Notes: a model not told the origin generated them from the letters alone. Shown: positions 1-8,352, counted from the first letter of the stretch. The stretch is 15,161 nucleotides of DNA from an uncultured Prevotellaceae bacterium (GCA_937877605.1 CALFJA010000108.1:1-15161); one strand, 5' to 3'. Translations and numbers: made by a program.

Positions 1-300
1 AAGACCGACGACGAGACACGCCTGCGGGTGGTGCAGAACATCAATACCTTATATAATAAATACGGCAAGCCGGTGATGGTTACCGAGACGGGCGTCGACC
101 TGCGGCAGCCGGAGAAGGGAAAGCTGTTCCTCAAAGACCTCTTCCGCTCGCTCCGAACGGAGACCGGCGGCCACTGCGAGGGGGCTTTCTACTGGGCACC
201 CGAGATGGAAGGCGGGGCCTACTGGCTCGGAGCGTTCAAGAACCACCGTCCCACTGTCATCATGGATGCCTTCACCGAAGAGGCAAACACCAAATACTAA
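1..300 (+). CDS. Arabinogalactan endo-beta-1,4-galactanase (GH53), C-terminal fragment
   Basis: The reading frame is open from base 1, so the gene begins upstream and only its last 99 residues are present. The fragment carries the GH53-like stretch YGKPVMVTETG, whose Glu (codon 85-87) sits where the family has its catalytic nucleophile on strand beta-7. It is followed by GAFYWAPEMEGGAYW, matching the family's late GxFYWEP segment near the end of the TIM barrel. GH53 enzymes cleave beta-1,4-galactan side chains of pectin, usually outside the cytoplasm in Bacteroidales glycan-use loci. The signal peptide and neighbouring polysaccharide genes would lie outside this window. The stop TAA (298-300) is followed about 30 bases later by a bidirectional terminator. 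The family call is from remembered motifs; another clan GH-A glycosidase is the main alternative. Confidence 0.75.
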   Translation, partial: KTDDETRLRVVQNINTLYNKYGKPVMVTETGVDLRQPEKGKLFLKDLFRSLRTETGGHCEGAFYWAPEMEGGAYWLGAFKNHRPTVIMDAFTEEANTKY

Positions 301-328
301 GCCTGGGGAAGCCGCACGAAAAAGACAA

Positions 329-362
329 AAAGAAGAGACCGTCACTTGGCGGTCTCTTTTGG
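329..362. terminator. Bidirectional terminator between GH53 gene and trmB
   Basis: Bases 331-340 and 351-360 form a stem with 9 of 10 pairs (AGAGACC against GGTCTCT at its core) and a 10-base loop. The plus strand ends in TTTT, and the minus strand runs into a T-rich stretch (complement of 320-334). The hairpin overlaps the last codons of trmB, whose stop lies in the loop (342-344). It therefore probably ends transcription of both convergent units. Confidence 0.75.
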
Positions 363-1112
363 TGTGCGCTTGTCGCGGTGGTAGCTCCGGTAGTCGTCGA
401 GGGGTATCTCCCGTTCCGACTCGTGCAGGGTACCCTCCGCCGGCAAGGCGAATTTCATGTACTTGATGTTCAGCCCGCGCTCCATCCACATGCTTTCGTA
501 GTAGGTGCGGATGCCGAGAATGCGGCGCGTCGGCGCGTCGAGCCCCTGTTCGGCATAGAGGTTGTCGGTCGAGAGCAGCACGGGCAGGCGGTTCTCCTCG
601 GCCATGTAGCGAGTATAGGTATACAGGAAGTTGGAGTCTGTCTTCAGGTGTACGGTCCCGCCGGCTGCGAGGAAGCGGCGGTAGCGCTCCAGGAAATAGG
701 TGCTGGTGAGGCGCTTGCGCGGGTTCTTCATCTGCGGGTCGCTGAAGGTGAGCCATATCTCCTGCACTTCGCCGGCACCGAAGAAGCGGTCTATGATTTC
801 TATGTTGGTGCGGAGGAAGGCCACATTGGCCAGTTGCTCCTCCAGGGCCTGCTTCGCACCGGTCCACATGCGGGCTCCCTTGATGTCCACGCCGATGAAG
901 TTCACCTCGGGGAAGAGCCGCGCCAGTCCGACGGTATACTCGCCCTTGCCGCATCCCAGTTCCAGGACGATGGGATGGTCGTTGCGGAAATAGCTTTCAC
1001 GCCAGTGCCCCTTCATGTCGAAGGGCACCGTGTCGACCACCGAGAAGGGGTACTGAAACACATTCTCGAAGGTCTCCATCTCGGCAAACTTTGCCAGTTT
1101 TCCTTTTCCCAT
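342..1112 (-). CDS. trmB: tRNA (guanine-N7-)-methyltransferase TrmB
   Basis: The product is a 256-residue cytoplasmic enzyme that methylates N7 of G46 in the tRNA variable loop using S-adenosylmethionine. The SAM-binding motif I is ELGCGKGEY (residues 51-59). An acidic motif, FIGVDIKG (72-79), follows. The family signature WLTFSDPQMKNPRKR (120-134) is intact, as is the late tRNA-binding segment around TRRILGIRTYYESMW (195-209). Length is typical or slightly long for the family, with a charged C-terminal tail of about 25 residues. The ATG at 1112 gives a normal N-terminus. The gene starts 13 bases after the stop of the upstream membrane-protein gene with no promoter between, so the two are probably one operon read from the promoter near 1811. 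The 3' end shares sequence with the terminator at 329-362. Confidence 0.95.
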   Translation of the reverse strand: MGKGKLAKFAEMETFENVFQYPFSVVDTVPFDMKGHWRESYFRNDHPIVLELGCGKGEYTVGLARLFPEVNFIGVDIKGARMWTGAKQALEEQLANVAFLRTNIEIIDRFFGAGEVQEIWLTFSDPQMKNPRKRLTSTYFLERYRRFLAAGGTVHLKTDSNFLYTYTRYMAEENRLPVLLSTDNLYAEQGLDAPTRRILGIRTYYESMWMERGLNIKYMKFALPAEGTLHESEREIPLDDYRSYHRDKRTPKETAK

Positions 1113-1125
1113 GGCTGGCGGCGGT

Positions 1126-1776
1126 TTAGGCTTCAGGTTCCGATGCTGTCTCGGCAGCCATGTCTTCGGATGGCTTCTGCCGGCGGTAGAGACGGTCGTA
1201 GACCACCGAGCGGATGCCCATTTCCAGGGGCTCGGCCACCAGCACCAGCACCACCGCGAGGAAGATGCAGAGCGGCAGCACCTTGTGCGTGAGCAAGACG
1301 ATGAGCAGCAGCACGCCGGTCACCAGCGCACCCAGCAGCATGTCGACGATGAAGATGCGCCACTTGTTGCCGTAGGTGGCACGGTTGCTCAGCCGGATAG
1401 CCTCGGTGGGGGTCACGCCGTCGTCTGCCAGTATGTAGAACGCCAGCGACATGGCTATCGATACCACCATGGCAGGCACCAGCAGGAACAGCGCTGCCAT
1501 GTAGGTCGCCAGGTAGACGAAGGCCAGCAACAGCAGGAACGAGCAGATGTCCTTCCTGTAGCGGCCGTCGAAGATGAACAGCGGGGAGATGGGCTTGCCC
1601 TCCGCCAGCCGTCCCGGGAGGGTGGTCATGGCAATGGTGGTCCCCACATTCAGGTAGGGAATCCACAGGGTGAGCACATAGAGCAGCGTGGTCAGGAACA
1701 GCGAAGGCAGGTGCTTCATGCCCACGGCAAGCCCCTCGGCAAAGGTTTCGATAATAGGGAGTTTCCTTGTTTCCAT
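1126..1776 (-). CDS. Polytopic integral membrane protein, unknown function
   Basis: This 216-residue protein has about five hydrophobic segments, at roughly residues 24-42, 77-98, 100-116, 141-162 and 165-183. Between the third and fourth lies a conserved-looking loop, VTPTEAIRLSNRATYGNKWR (121-140). That loop and the overall layout recall DUF975/YciC-type membrane proteins, whose biochemical role is not settled; this is a loose resemblance only. The C-terminal 25 residues are hydrophilic and acidic. I chose the ATG at 1776 because it follows the promoter box at 1811-1818 by a short leader. The frame stays open for 100 more codons upstream, but that part crosses the promoter and translates a dispersed repeat. 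It is cotranscribed with trmB (13-base gap); no functional link is evident. Confidence 0.8.
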   Translation of the reverse strand: METRKLPIIETFAEGLAVGMKHLPSLFLTTLLYVLTLWIPYLNVGTTIAMTTLPGRLAEGKPISPLFIFDGRYRKDICSFLLLLAFVYLATYMAALFLLVPAMVVSIAMSLAFYILADDGVTPTEAIRLSNRATYGNKWRIFIVDMLLGALVTGVLLLIVLLTHKVLPLCIFLAVVLVLVAEPLEMGIRSVVYDRLYRRQKPSEDMAAETASEPEA

Positions 1777-1810
1777 GTTTCGGTTGGTGTTTGCGTTGTT
1801 TTCGTGTCCG

Positions 1811-1842
1811 CAAAAGTAAGCATTCTCCCGGAAACCGTGAAA
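1811..1842 (-). promoter_or_regulatory. Bacteroidetes-type promoter for membrane protein-trmB operon
   Basis: On the minus strand the -7 box TACTTTTG (1818-1811) matches TAnnTTTG exactly. A weaker -33 element TTTC (1842-1839) sits 20 bases upstream, which is the usual spacing. Predicted initiation near 1804 would give a leader of about 28 bases to the ATG at 1776. Confidence 0.65.
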
Positions 1843-1861
1843 GTTTCCCCACGGAAATTCC

Positions 1862-1886
1862 CCTCCCTTGAAAGATTTAAGGGAGG
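1862..1886. repeat. Short perfect inverted repeat
   Basis: CCTCCCTT (1862-1869) and AAGGGAGG (1879-1886) form an 8-bp stem around a 9-base loop. It lies upstream of the 1811-1842 promoter. It may be a remnant of a palindromic element or an operator; nothing decides between these. Confidence 0.4.
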
Positions 1887-1953
1887 AAGGGTGAGTTCTG
1901 ACCACAAAAGCCGGAAGTATGGTTATCCACATTATTCCACCCTTTCGCCCCTG

Positions 1954-2069
1954 CCCTTGCAACCCTCTGACTACCAACGACTTGCATTTGAGCCTCAAAC
2001 GCACTCCGTTTGGGGGGCTTTCGCAGTGCGTTTGGGCGGCAGTTGCATTGCGTTTGGGCGCCAAACGGA
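1954..2069 (-). repeat. 116-bp dispersed repeat, copy 1
   Basis: Read on the minus strand, this 116-base segment begins TCCGTTTGG and ends GGTTGCAAGGG. It aligns without gaps to 8237-8352 and 14511-14626 (hand count about 73% and 81% identity). CCCAAACG recurs at offsets 12, 34 and 56, a 22-base period, and is then inverted (CGTTTGAGG) to make a hairpin. An extra degenerate unit seems to extend it to about 2092. It lies between two divergent transcription units and contains no gene. Confidence 0.85.
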
Positions 2070-2182
2070 GTGTCATCGGGCGTCAAACGCAAAACCACCG
2101 ACAGCAAAACGACAAACTGCTGACCGTCAACACTTTACAGAAACACCTCAAAAACACCCCTTTTCCACGCACCATAATTGCA

Positions 2183-2208
2183 TGAATATTCACTTGATTT
2201 ACATCAAG
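2183..2208. promoter_or_regulatory. FNR/CRP-type palindromic operator candidate with adjacent dyad
   Basis: CTTGATTTACATCAAG (2193-2208) is a perfect 16-base palindrome containing TTGATnnnnATCAA, the textbook FNR half-sites and spacing. It directly abuts a second perfect palindrome, TGAATATTCA (2183-2192). The centre lies about 91 bases upstream of the start predicted from the box at 2279-2286, a spacing compatible with activation by CRP/FNR-family proteins. That this organism's regulator has such specificity is inference. Confidence 0.5.
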
Positions 2209-2253
2209 ATTTCGCACGCGGAGGTACATTTTAATAAAAATAAATTGAAAAAA

Positions 2254-2286
2254 TGTTGTTTCGTATCACAAAAATTCATAATTTTG
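2254..2286 (+). promoter_or_regulatory. Promoter of the large secreted protein gene
   Basis: TAATTTTG (2279-2286) is an exact TAnnTTTG -7 box. A TGTTG (2254-2258) lies 20 bases upstream as a plausible -33 element. Transcription from near 2292 would leave an AT-rich leader of about 120 bases before the ATG at 2412. The surrounding DNA is markedly AT-rich compared with the flanking genes. Confidence 0.65.
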
Positions 2287-2411
2287 CCCCCCATTAAAAC
2301 ACTTGGAAAGCATCATTTTTGAGTACTTTGGGGAGCCGGAGTGCCTATTTTGTATAGCATTGAGAAATCAGAAAAGATAAATTAAAACCATTTTCAAAAC
2401 ATTTAAACATT

Positions 2412-5400
2412 ATGACAAACAACAAAAACAAAACCTTACACTTGTGGGGCAGGCGTTGCATTGCTTTGCTTTGCTTCATCGTAGGAGCGACAAATGCGTT
2501 GGCTCAGTCTACGAAAACGGAAGGATTTGAAACAAAAACTGCTGGTACAAGTTACCAAGGCACCGTCACTATCAGTACATCTGAAAGTGATTGTGGTGTC
2601 AGTTGGGAAATGTTCTACGGTACAGTTTCTACATCTTCCAAAATCACAGGTAGCAATTCAGCCGCACTGCGACTTTATACGTCTGATAACTACGGCTATT
2701 TGAAAACCACAACAGCCATTGACGGCCTTTCAAAAGTAACGCTCCAAGCTAAGGCTGCGACTACGAAAAGCGCATCGATTTTGGTGAATGTCAGCTATTC
2801 AACCAACGGTTCTACTTGGACTGCTATTGAAACGGATAAAGAATTGACCACTTCTGCTGCGACGTACGAATTTGATATTCCTTCTGGTGGAAAATATTTC
2901 CAAATAGCAATATCATCAAATTCGACGAAACCGAGCAGCGGTAATGCACAGCTGACCATCGACGACGTTGAGTTTACTTATTCTTCAGATACCACTGTTG
3001 ACCCTGTATTCACGGGTTGGCCCACCGGCAACATGAAGATTGGAGAGACTGCTACCATCAGTTCAAGCAACACCTCAGAATCGTTCACACTCGCTGCTTC
3101 GCCAAGTGGCGTAGTAAGCATTTCTGGCGGTACCATCACAGCCGTTGGTGCAGGTACTGCAACCATCACAGCCACACAGGCTGCCGCTACTGGATTTAAC
3201 GCAATCAGCAACAAGGAAATAGGCACCATCACTGTAGATGCCAATACTGACCCGACCATCACGCCCAACACTGTTCAGGAATTGGCCGTGGGTGCTACAC
3301 TCACCGTCACCTCCGACAGCCCGGGAACACTCACCGTTACTTCTTCTGACCCAACCGTGGCCTCCGTTTCCGGCGCAACCATCACCGCACTGGCCGAGGG
3401 AACAACCACCATCAGCGTGACACAGGCAGCAGCCACAGGCTACAACGCCGTCACAACACCAGTAACCTTCACTCTCACCGTTACCGCCGCAGCAGCCAGC
3501 GATACTAAAACAGGCACCTTGAGCACAGGTGGAGTTTTCTCTTCTTACTCTGACAATGGGCAGCTGACAGGCGATTGGGGAACTCGTGAAGGTGTAATTA
3601 CAACCGACGCAGGAGATGTAGCCGTTGTTTATGCAAAAGATTCAAGTAGCTATGGTTACCTTAATAATGCTCAAATAAGAATGTATAGTGGGAATACCCT
3701 GACCTTCACAGCCCCAACAGGCTATGTACTGACAAACATCACTATCACATTGGCCAGTTCAAGCGGAGGTGCTTTCACATCGCTTACCACCGACGAAAAC
3801 ACATGGGACGACACCACTGGAATTTGGACGGGCAACAGCAACAGCGTAATCTTTACCGGTACGGGCACCACCCGTCTCGTTTCTGCCGAAGTAACCATCC
3901 AGCTTGCAGGATCCTCATCTGGCAACGAGACTGCAAGCGTCACTTTCACCGACGCAAACAAGTCGCTGACCGTGGGAGACACCTATACCAACACCGCAAC
4001 AAAAGACCCAAGTGCTTTGGTTGTAACCTACGAATCGAACAACACCAGCGTTGCCACCGTTGACGCCAACACCGGATTGGTTACCGCCGTAGCCGCAGGC
4101 ACAGCAACAATCACCTGCAGCTGGGCAGAACAAGATGTTGACGACACAACCTACGATGCAGGCTCCGCTACATATACCGTTACCGTTAGCGCAGCAGCCA
4201 CTCCCGACATCGTGGAAGACTCGGAGAAGATTGTCTACTCCTTCGCAAGCAACGACAACTGGGGATTCCCGACAAGCTACACAACAGGTACAAACACCTA
4301 TACCGGTGCTTCTACCACTACAACCAGCGACAGCTACAAGACCATCACACTGTCGTCTACCAACACAGGTTACAAGAAATTCAACACAGGTATTATCGTT
4401 GGTAAGATTGCTGGAGCCTATGTGCAGCTTCCCGCATTCGCATTCGATGTGGCTTCTATCGAAGTTGTGGGTATGACTAACGCATCTTCTACTGTAACAC
4501 AGAACATCTATGTAGGCGACAACGCCGCAAGTACAGAGTGCACCGGTTCAACCGGCACCAACAGCTACGAGATTGCAGAAGGCTATCAGGACGCTGGCAA
4601 TATATATAAGGTACAGGCTACCAGCGGAGCCAATATGCAAATTGCCCAGATTATCGTCTACAAGAAAACATCAAGCACCGTCACCAAACCAGTGGCCAGC
4701 CCCGTTGGCGGAACATACGAGACCGCACAGACCGTGACCCTGACCTCCGAGACCAACGAAATCTACTACACCACCGACGGTACTGACCCGAAGCTGAGCA
4801 GCACACACGCCACCAGCCCTGCCACCGTGGCTGTAAACAACGGCCTGACTCTGCGCTACATTGCCTATAACGGAACAGAATGGAGCACCGAGGGAATCCA
4901 ACAGACCTATGTCATCAAGCCTGCCACACCAACTCTGTCGCCTGCCAGCGGCACCTACTCAAGCGCAACCAGCGTGATTGCCGCCTGCACCACCAGCGGT
5001 GTGACCCTCCACTACACCACCGACGGTACTGACCCAACCAGCAGCAGCGACACAACAACCGGCTCTATCGCCGTCAGCACGACCTGTACGGTCAAGGTTG
5101 TTGCCATCGACGCTAATGGAAACCTGAGCGATGTGGCCTCAGGCTCTTACACCATCACCTCTTCCGCATTGGGTACAACTGAATACCAGCTTGTAACCGA
5201 CGCCTCGCAGATTGCCGAAGGAAACAGTTACATCCTTGTAGGCTACAAGAATTCGACCTATGTAGCCATGAGTTCAACTGCCAGTGGCAACTTCTACGGA
5301 GGTGTAGAGGTAACCGTTGAGAGCAATATCTGCGACATTGACGGTATCTCTTCAGTAGCAGTTGTTCAGCTGGAAAACCTCGGCGACAGCAAATGGGCCA

Positions 5401-7553
5401 TCGTATTGCCAGACGATAGCTACCTGAGTGCAGGTACATCCGAAAATGGAAACCTTATTTCTGACAATGGAACAAGTGAGAACAGAAACCAGTGGACCAT
5501 CTCTGCAGATGAAGAAAACGGTTATGTAGCAACCAGTGTGGCCTACACCTCACGCTCAATCTCTGTAAACTATTCTTCAGGTTGGAGAATTGGAAACTAT
5601 GTAGACCATTCTTCTGGTAACCAGCCATACGCTTACCTCTATGTGAACACCAGCGGCTTGACTGCTCCTATCATCACTCCTTCAACCGGTACTTACACCG
5701 AAGCACAGACTGTCAGCATCAGCGGACCAGAAGGTGCAACCATCTACTACACCACCGACGGCAGCGACCCAACCGACAGCAGCACCGAGTACACCGGTCC
5801 GTTCACCGTAACGAAGACCACCACCGTGAAGGCCATTGCCTACAAGGACGGTTCTCACTCTACGATTACCACCAGCACGCTCACCTTCTATGTACAGCCG
5901 CCGGTAATCTCGCCTGCCACTGGCACCAGCTTCAACGACGAGTACAATGTTACCATCACCTCGCCGCAGGGCTACACCATCTACTACCTGCTGCTCGACG
6001 ATAAGATCTTCAAGGACGAGTACGGTTACCCGACCGCTACCGACACCGGCGAGCTGAATCCGAAAGCAAAGGTTTACTCTTCGGCACTGACCTTCGGCCA
6101 GACCATGCGCATTGCTGCTGTCTGCGTTGACAACGACGGCAACATCTCTGAAGCAACCGTATGCGACTACACCTATACCGGTGCCGTGAAACCGAACTAC
6201 CACGACCAGTTCACATCGTTTGCCGGTTCGTTCACCAAGTCGTACAAAGACAACAGCGATACCACCAACAGTAACGGATATCCGGAATGGAGACTGAATT
6301 CCAACACCGGTGCAGATGCCATCGCACAATGGGGTGAAGAGCGTTACTACGAATACATCTCCGGAACATTAGGCCATACCTATGCAAGTTCCATTACCCG
6401 CTACTACGGTATAGCCCACTTCACTTCGCCAGTGATTGACCTGACCGATGATTCGCTGACCGACCCGTACTTCAACTTCATCCATGCCGGACACGGATTC
6501 TACAGCGACCCTAATACTTCCGCAACTCAGAGCACCACACTTGAGCAAACGCTTGACGACGCTGTTGCAGCCACTGCTTGCAATGTCTACATCGGTATAG
6601 CAGACGAAAACGGTGATGTTGATACCTGGACGCTGTTAAGTCACTCTGATTACAACATGTTCCACCAGACTTTCAACAGCAAAACCGGAAATGCCGGCTC
6701 CACCACAACAACATCAACAACAAGCCGTGGTGGTGAGTTCAACCGTACGAACTCCGGACAGATTGACCTGAGCGACTATCTGGGCGAGTACATCCGTATC
6801 CGCTTTACCTACGAATCAACTCCTCAAGCCTACGGAACCTGGAATATCGACGAGTTCAATGTATATGCTTCCCAAGCCGAGACATTCCAAATGAACCAAT
6901 ATGGCTGGTCCACCTATGTTGTTGACCACGACATTGATGTTTACCGGACCACACAGAACTACATAGAGGCAGGCAAGACACTGAAGATATACAAGGTGCC
7001 AGAATTCAACCAGAACACCGTCGTGCTGCAGCAGTTGGGTATGGTGGAAGAGCATGTTGACGGTACCGACAACAGCGAACGCTACATACCGAACGGGACG
7101 CCCATCATTATTCAGGGGCCTGCCGGTGAGACTATCGAATTTATCATCTCCGAGAGCGACAACAAAGTAAACCAAGTAAAGAACAACTTGCTGAAGGGTT
7201 CGCTTGCTCCTAACCTCGTATCCCAAAGCGGAAACGCCCGTCTGTTCATCCTGACCATCAAGGCCGGCATGGAAGAACCTTACTTCAACAAGATCAGCAA
7301 CGGCCGCCAAGTGCCCGACCACCGTGGCTACCTGAACGGTAACGACGAAGTTGACGAACTAACCTGGGAAGCCAATGCAACCACTGGTGTATACCGCATC
7401 GGCGACAAAGGCAACACCACCGGTATCAACGACTTCACCGCCGAAACCGAAAACGGCAGCCATGGCAAGTGGTACACACTGCAAGGCATCGAGGTAAGCC
7501 AGCCCACCAAGGGTATATACATCCATAATGGACGCAAGGTGATTATTAAATAA
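2412..7553 (+). CDS. Large secreted modular surface protein (Big_2-like, CHB_HEX_C-like repeats, T9SS-like tail)
   Basis: The 1713-residue product starts with a signal peptide: a basic start, a hydrophobic core at 16-29, and likely cleavage after NALA-31. Modules in order are a beta-sandwich-like region (about 35-195), Big_2-like domains (about 197-275, 278-357 and 505-595), and two more beta-rich modules (360-500 and 605-750). Next come chitobiase-C-terminal-like repeats with the YYTTDGTDP signature (758-836, 837-916, 1085-1162 and a divergent one at 1163-1257), interrupted by a separate module at 920-1083. A MAM/CUB-like region (1260-1487) and another beta region (1490-1665) follow. The tail, WYTLQGIEVSQPTKGIYIHN and then GRKVIIK, resembles a type A T9SS sorting domain. 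No catalytic domain is recognisable, so adhesion, glycan binding or a structural role is likely but unproven. Base composition is lower in GC than the neighbours, especially before 3000. The gene is followed by a 57-codon ORF. Confidence 0.9.
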   Translation: MTNNKNKTLHLWGRRCIALLCFIVGATNALAQSTKTEGFETKTAGTSYQGTVTISTSESDCGVSWEMFYGTVSTSSKITGSNSAALRLYTSDNYGYLKTTTAIDGLSKVTLQAKAATTKSASILVNVSYSTNGSTWTAIETDKELTTSAATYEFDIPSGGKYFQIAISSNSTKPSSGNAQLTIDDVEFTYSSDTTVDPVFTGWPTGNMKIGETATISSSNTSESFTLAASPSGVVSISGGTITAVGAGTATITATQAAATGFNAISNKEIGTITVDANTDPTITPNTVQELAVGATLTVTSDSPGTLTVTSSDPTVASVSGATITALAEGTTTISVTQAAATGYNAVTTPVTFTLTVTAAAASDTKTGTLSTGGVFSSYSDNGQLTGDWGTREGVITTDAGDVAVVYAKDSSSYGYLNNAQIRMYSGNTLTFTAPTGYVLTNITITLASSSGGAFTSLTTDENTWDDTTGIWTGNSNSVIFTGTGTTRLVSAEVTIQLAGSSSGNETASVTFTDANKSLTVGDTYTNTATKDPSALVVTYESNNTSVATVDANTGLVTAVAAGTATITCSWAEQDVDDTTYDAGSATYTVTVSAAATPDIVEDSEKIVYSFASNDNWGFPTSYTTGTNTYTGASTTTTSDSYKTITLSSTNTGYKKFNTGIIVGKIAGAYVQLPAFAFDVASIEVVGMTNASSTVTQNIYVGDNAASTECTGSTGTNSYEIAEGYQDAGNIYKVQATSGANMQIAQIIVYKKTSSTVTKPVASPVGGTYETAQTVTLTSETNEIYYTTDGTDPKLSSTHATSPATVAVNNGLTLRYIAYNGTEWSTEGIQQTYVIKPATPTLSPASGTYSSATSVIAACTTSGVTLHYTTDGTDPTSSSDTTTGSIAVSTTCTVKVVAIDANGNLSDVASGSYTITSSALGTTEYQLVTDASQIAEGNSYILVGYKNSTYVAMSSTASGNFYGGVEVTVESNICDIDGISSVAVVQLENLGDSKWAIVLPDDSYLSAGTSENGNLISDNGTSENRNQWTISADEENGYVATSVAYTSRSISVNYSSGWRIGNYVDHSSGNQPYAYLYVNTSGLTAPIITPSTGTYTEAQTVSISGPEGATIYYTTDGSDPTDSSTEYTGPFTVTKTTTVKAIAYKDGSHSTITTSTLTFYVQPPVISPATGTSFNDEYNVTITSPQGYTIYYLLLDDKIFKDEYGYPTATDTGELNPKAKVYSSALTFGQTMRIAAVCVDNDGNISEATVCDYTYTGAVKPNYHDQFTSFAGSFTKSYKDNSDTTNSNGYPEWRLNSNTGADAIAQWGEERYYEYISGTLGHTYASSITRYYGIAHFTSPVIDLTDDSLTDPYFNFIHAGHGFYSDPNTSATQSTTLEQTLDDAVAATACNVYIGIADENGDVDTWTLLSHSDYNMFHQTFNSKTGNAGSTTTTSTTSRGGEFNRTNSGQIDLSDYLGEYIRIRFTYESTPQAYGTWNIDEFNVYASQAETFQMNQYGWSTYVVDHDIDVYRTTQNYIEAGKTLKIYKVPEFNQNTVVLQQLGMVEEHVDGTDNSERYIPNGTPIIIQGPAGETIEFIISESDNKVNQVKNNLLKGSLAPNLVSQSGNARLFILTIKAGMEEPYFNKISNGRQVPDHRGYLNGNDEVDELTWEANATTGVYRIGDKGNTTGINDFTAETENGSHGKWYTLQGIEVSQPTKGIYIHNGRKVIIK

Positions 7554-7590
7554 TGTTTATAACCTCTTTATAAATAGAAAGGAATTTACG

Positions 7591-7764
7591 ATGAAAAAAG
7601 AATATATCAACCCCGCCGTTATGAAAATCTACACGATGGAACCGTTCTGCCTGGATAAGACAAGCAACCCGGATCCGGACGATCCCATCCTGGCTCCCAG
7701 ACGCAACGAGAACGCCTTGGACCTCTACCCCAACGATGACAAACTCTGGGACGACGAAGAATAA
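7591..7764 (+). CDS. Short acidic protein, 57 residues, downstream of the large secreted protein
   Basis: An ATG at 7591 opens a 57-codon frame ending in TAA (7762-7764). The product begins MKKEYINPAVMKIYTMEPFC, has an acidic proline-rich middle (NPDPDDP), and ends KLWDDEE. An AGGA lies about eight bases before the start. The gene begins 37 bases after the 2412-7553 stop, and a terminator follows 22 bases after its own stop, so it is probably cotranscribed with the large gene. There is no signal peptide or membrane segment; one Cys (residue 20) is present. From memory it resembles a recurrent class of very short Prevotella/Bacteroidales proteins with an MKKxYxxP start and an acidic WDDEE-type end, of unknown function. 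It could be a peptide precursor or a small partner of the upstream protein; neither is shown. Confidence 0.7.
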   Translation: MKKEYINPAVMKIYTMEPFCLDKTSNPDPDDPILAPRRNENALDLYPNDDKLWDDEE

Positions 7765-7786
7765 GATAACGATGCTAACCATAAGG

Positions 7787-7822
7787 AAAAATCCCTGCAC
7801 AACCAATGTGCAGGGATTTTTT
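7787..7822 (+). terminator. Rho-independent terminator after the 57-codon gene
   Basis: AAAAATCCCTGCAC (7787-7800) pairs perfectly with GTGCAGGGATTTTT (7808-7821) around a 7-base loop, ending in a T run. It closes the unit formed by the large secreted-protein gene and the small gene. The A-rich left arm makes it potentially bidirectional. Confidence 0.9.
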
Positions 7823-7855
7823 GTTTGTTCCCCTCCGGCACCAACCGGGGGAAGT

Positions 7856-7919
7856 CAGGGCCCCGAAGGGGTTCAACTCTCTGTAACTGCTGGGCAAAAC
7901 GCAGTGGAGTCCTGCAGAG
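7856..7919 (+). repeat. Partial copy (R1) of the ~200-bp structured repeat
   Basis: This 64-base segment matches the first third of the elements at 7945 and 8415 with few differences. It contains the GGCCCC-GAA-GGGGTC hairpin and the ACTGC/GCAGT pair, then stops matching after CTGCAGAG. It lies about 34 bases beyond the terminator at 7787-7822. A further inverted repeat (TTCCCC near 7828 with GGGGAA near 7848) separates the two. Confidence 0.75.
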
Positions 7920-7944
7920 TTGTGGGCAGTCCATTCCATCAGCG

Positions 7945-8144
7945 CAGGGCCCCGAAGGGGTCCACTCTCTGTAACTGCCGGGCGCAACGCAGTGGAGTCC
8001 TGCAGAGGATTCCGTCAACCCGTATTCCCTTCCCCCCTCCTCCCGCGCCGTGGCGCGGGAGGAGGGGGATTTGTGCGTGCCCGCTCCTTCCTGCAGGCAC
8101 TTGCTCCGCAAGCACCCGCAGCTACCCAGATACGCCCCCGTTGG
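7945..8144 (+). repeat. ~200-bp structured repeat, full copy (R2)
   Basis: The segment aligns to 8415-8614 over its whole length with a net offset of exactly 470 and, by hand, more than 90% identity. It contains, in order: a 6-bp hairpin with a GAA loop; a CTCTG/CAGAG outer and ACTGC/GCAGT inner pairing; a perfect 16-bp GC-rich stem (8034-8049 with 8052-8067, 2-base gap); CTTGC-TCC-GCAAG; and GCCCCC-GTT-GGGGGC. No credible protein is encoded. It may be a non-coding RNA or a palindromic mobile repeat. Confidence 0.8.
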
Positions 8145-8236
8145 GGGCATTCGTTTCGTCATGGTGAGGGCACGGACACTCCCCCCACCATGCCCTGTTT
8201 ACCCCCATTGAAAAATGGCTGTTTTTACACCCGTTT

Positions 8237-8352
8237 TCCGTTTGAGCCCCAAACACAGTACGACTGAGCCCCAAATGCAGCGCAACTGAGCCCCAAATGG
8301 AACGCGTTTGAGGCCCAAATGCAATCAATTGATATTCAAGCGGTTGCAAGGG
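8237..8352 (+). repeat. 116-bp dispersed repeat, copy 2
   Basis: It begins TCCGTTTGAG and ends GGTTGCAAGGG, and has the same length and 22-base internal period as the copies at 1954-2069 and 14511-14626. Here several units read CCCAAAT instead of CCCAAAC. It lies between the two full copies of the ~200-bp repeat. It shares five bases of upstream flank (CGTTT) with the copy at 14511, so the true left edge may be slightly outside. Confidence 0.85.

Noticed and set aside
378..1292. 304-codon open frame on the plus strand across trmB
   Set aside because: It is antisense to trmB and to part of the membrane-protein gene, has low-complexity composition and no family signal.
1777..2076. 100-codon N-terminal extension of the membrane protein
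   Set aside because: The extension crosses the promoter box at 1811-1818 and translates the 116-bp repeat, so the ATG at 1776 is preferred.
2322..2329. Second promoter box (TACTTTGG) for the large gene
   Set aside because: The spacing between TA and TTTG is one base short of the consensus, and the exact box at 2279-2286 is better.
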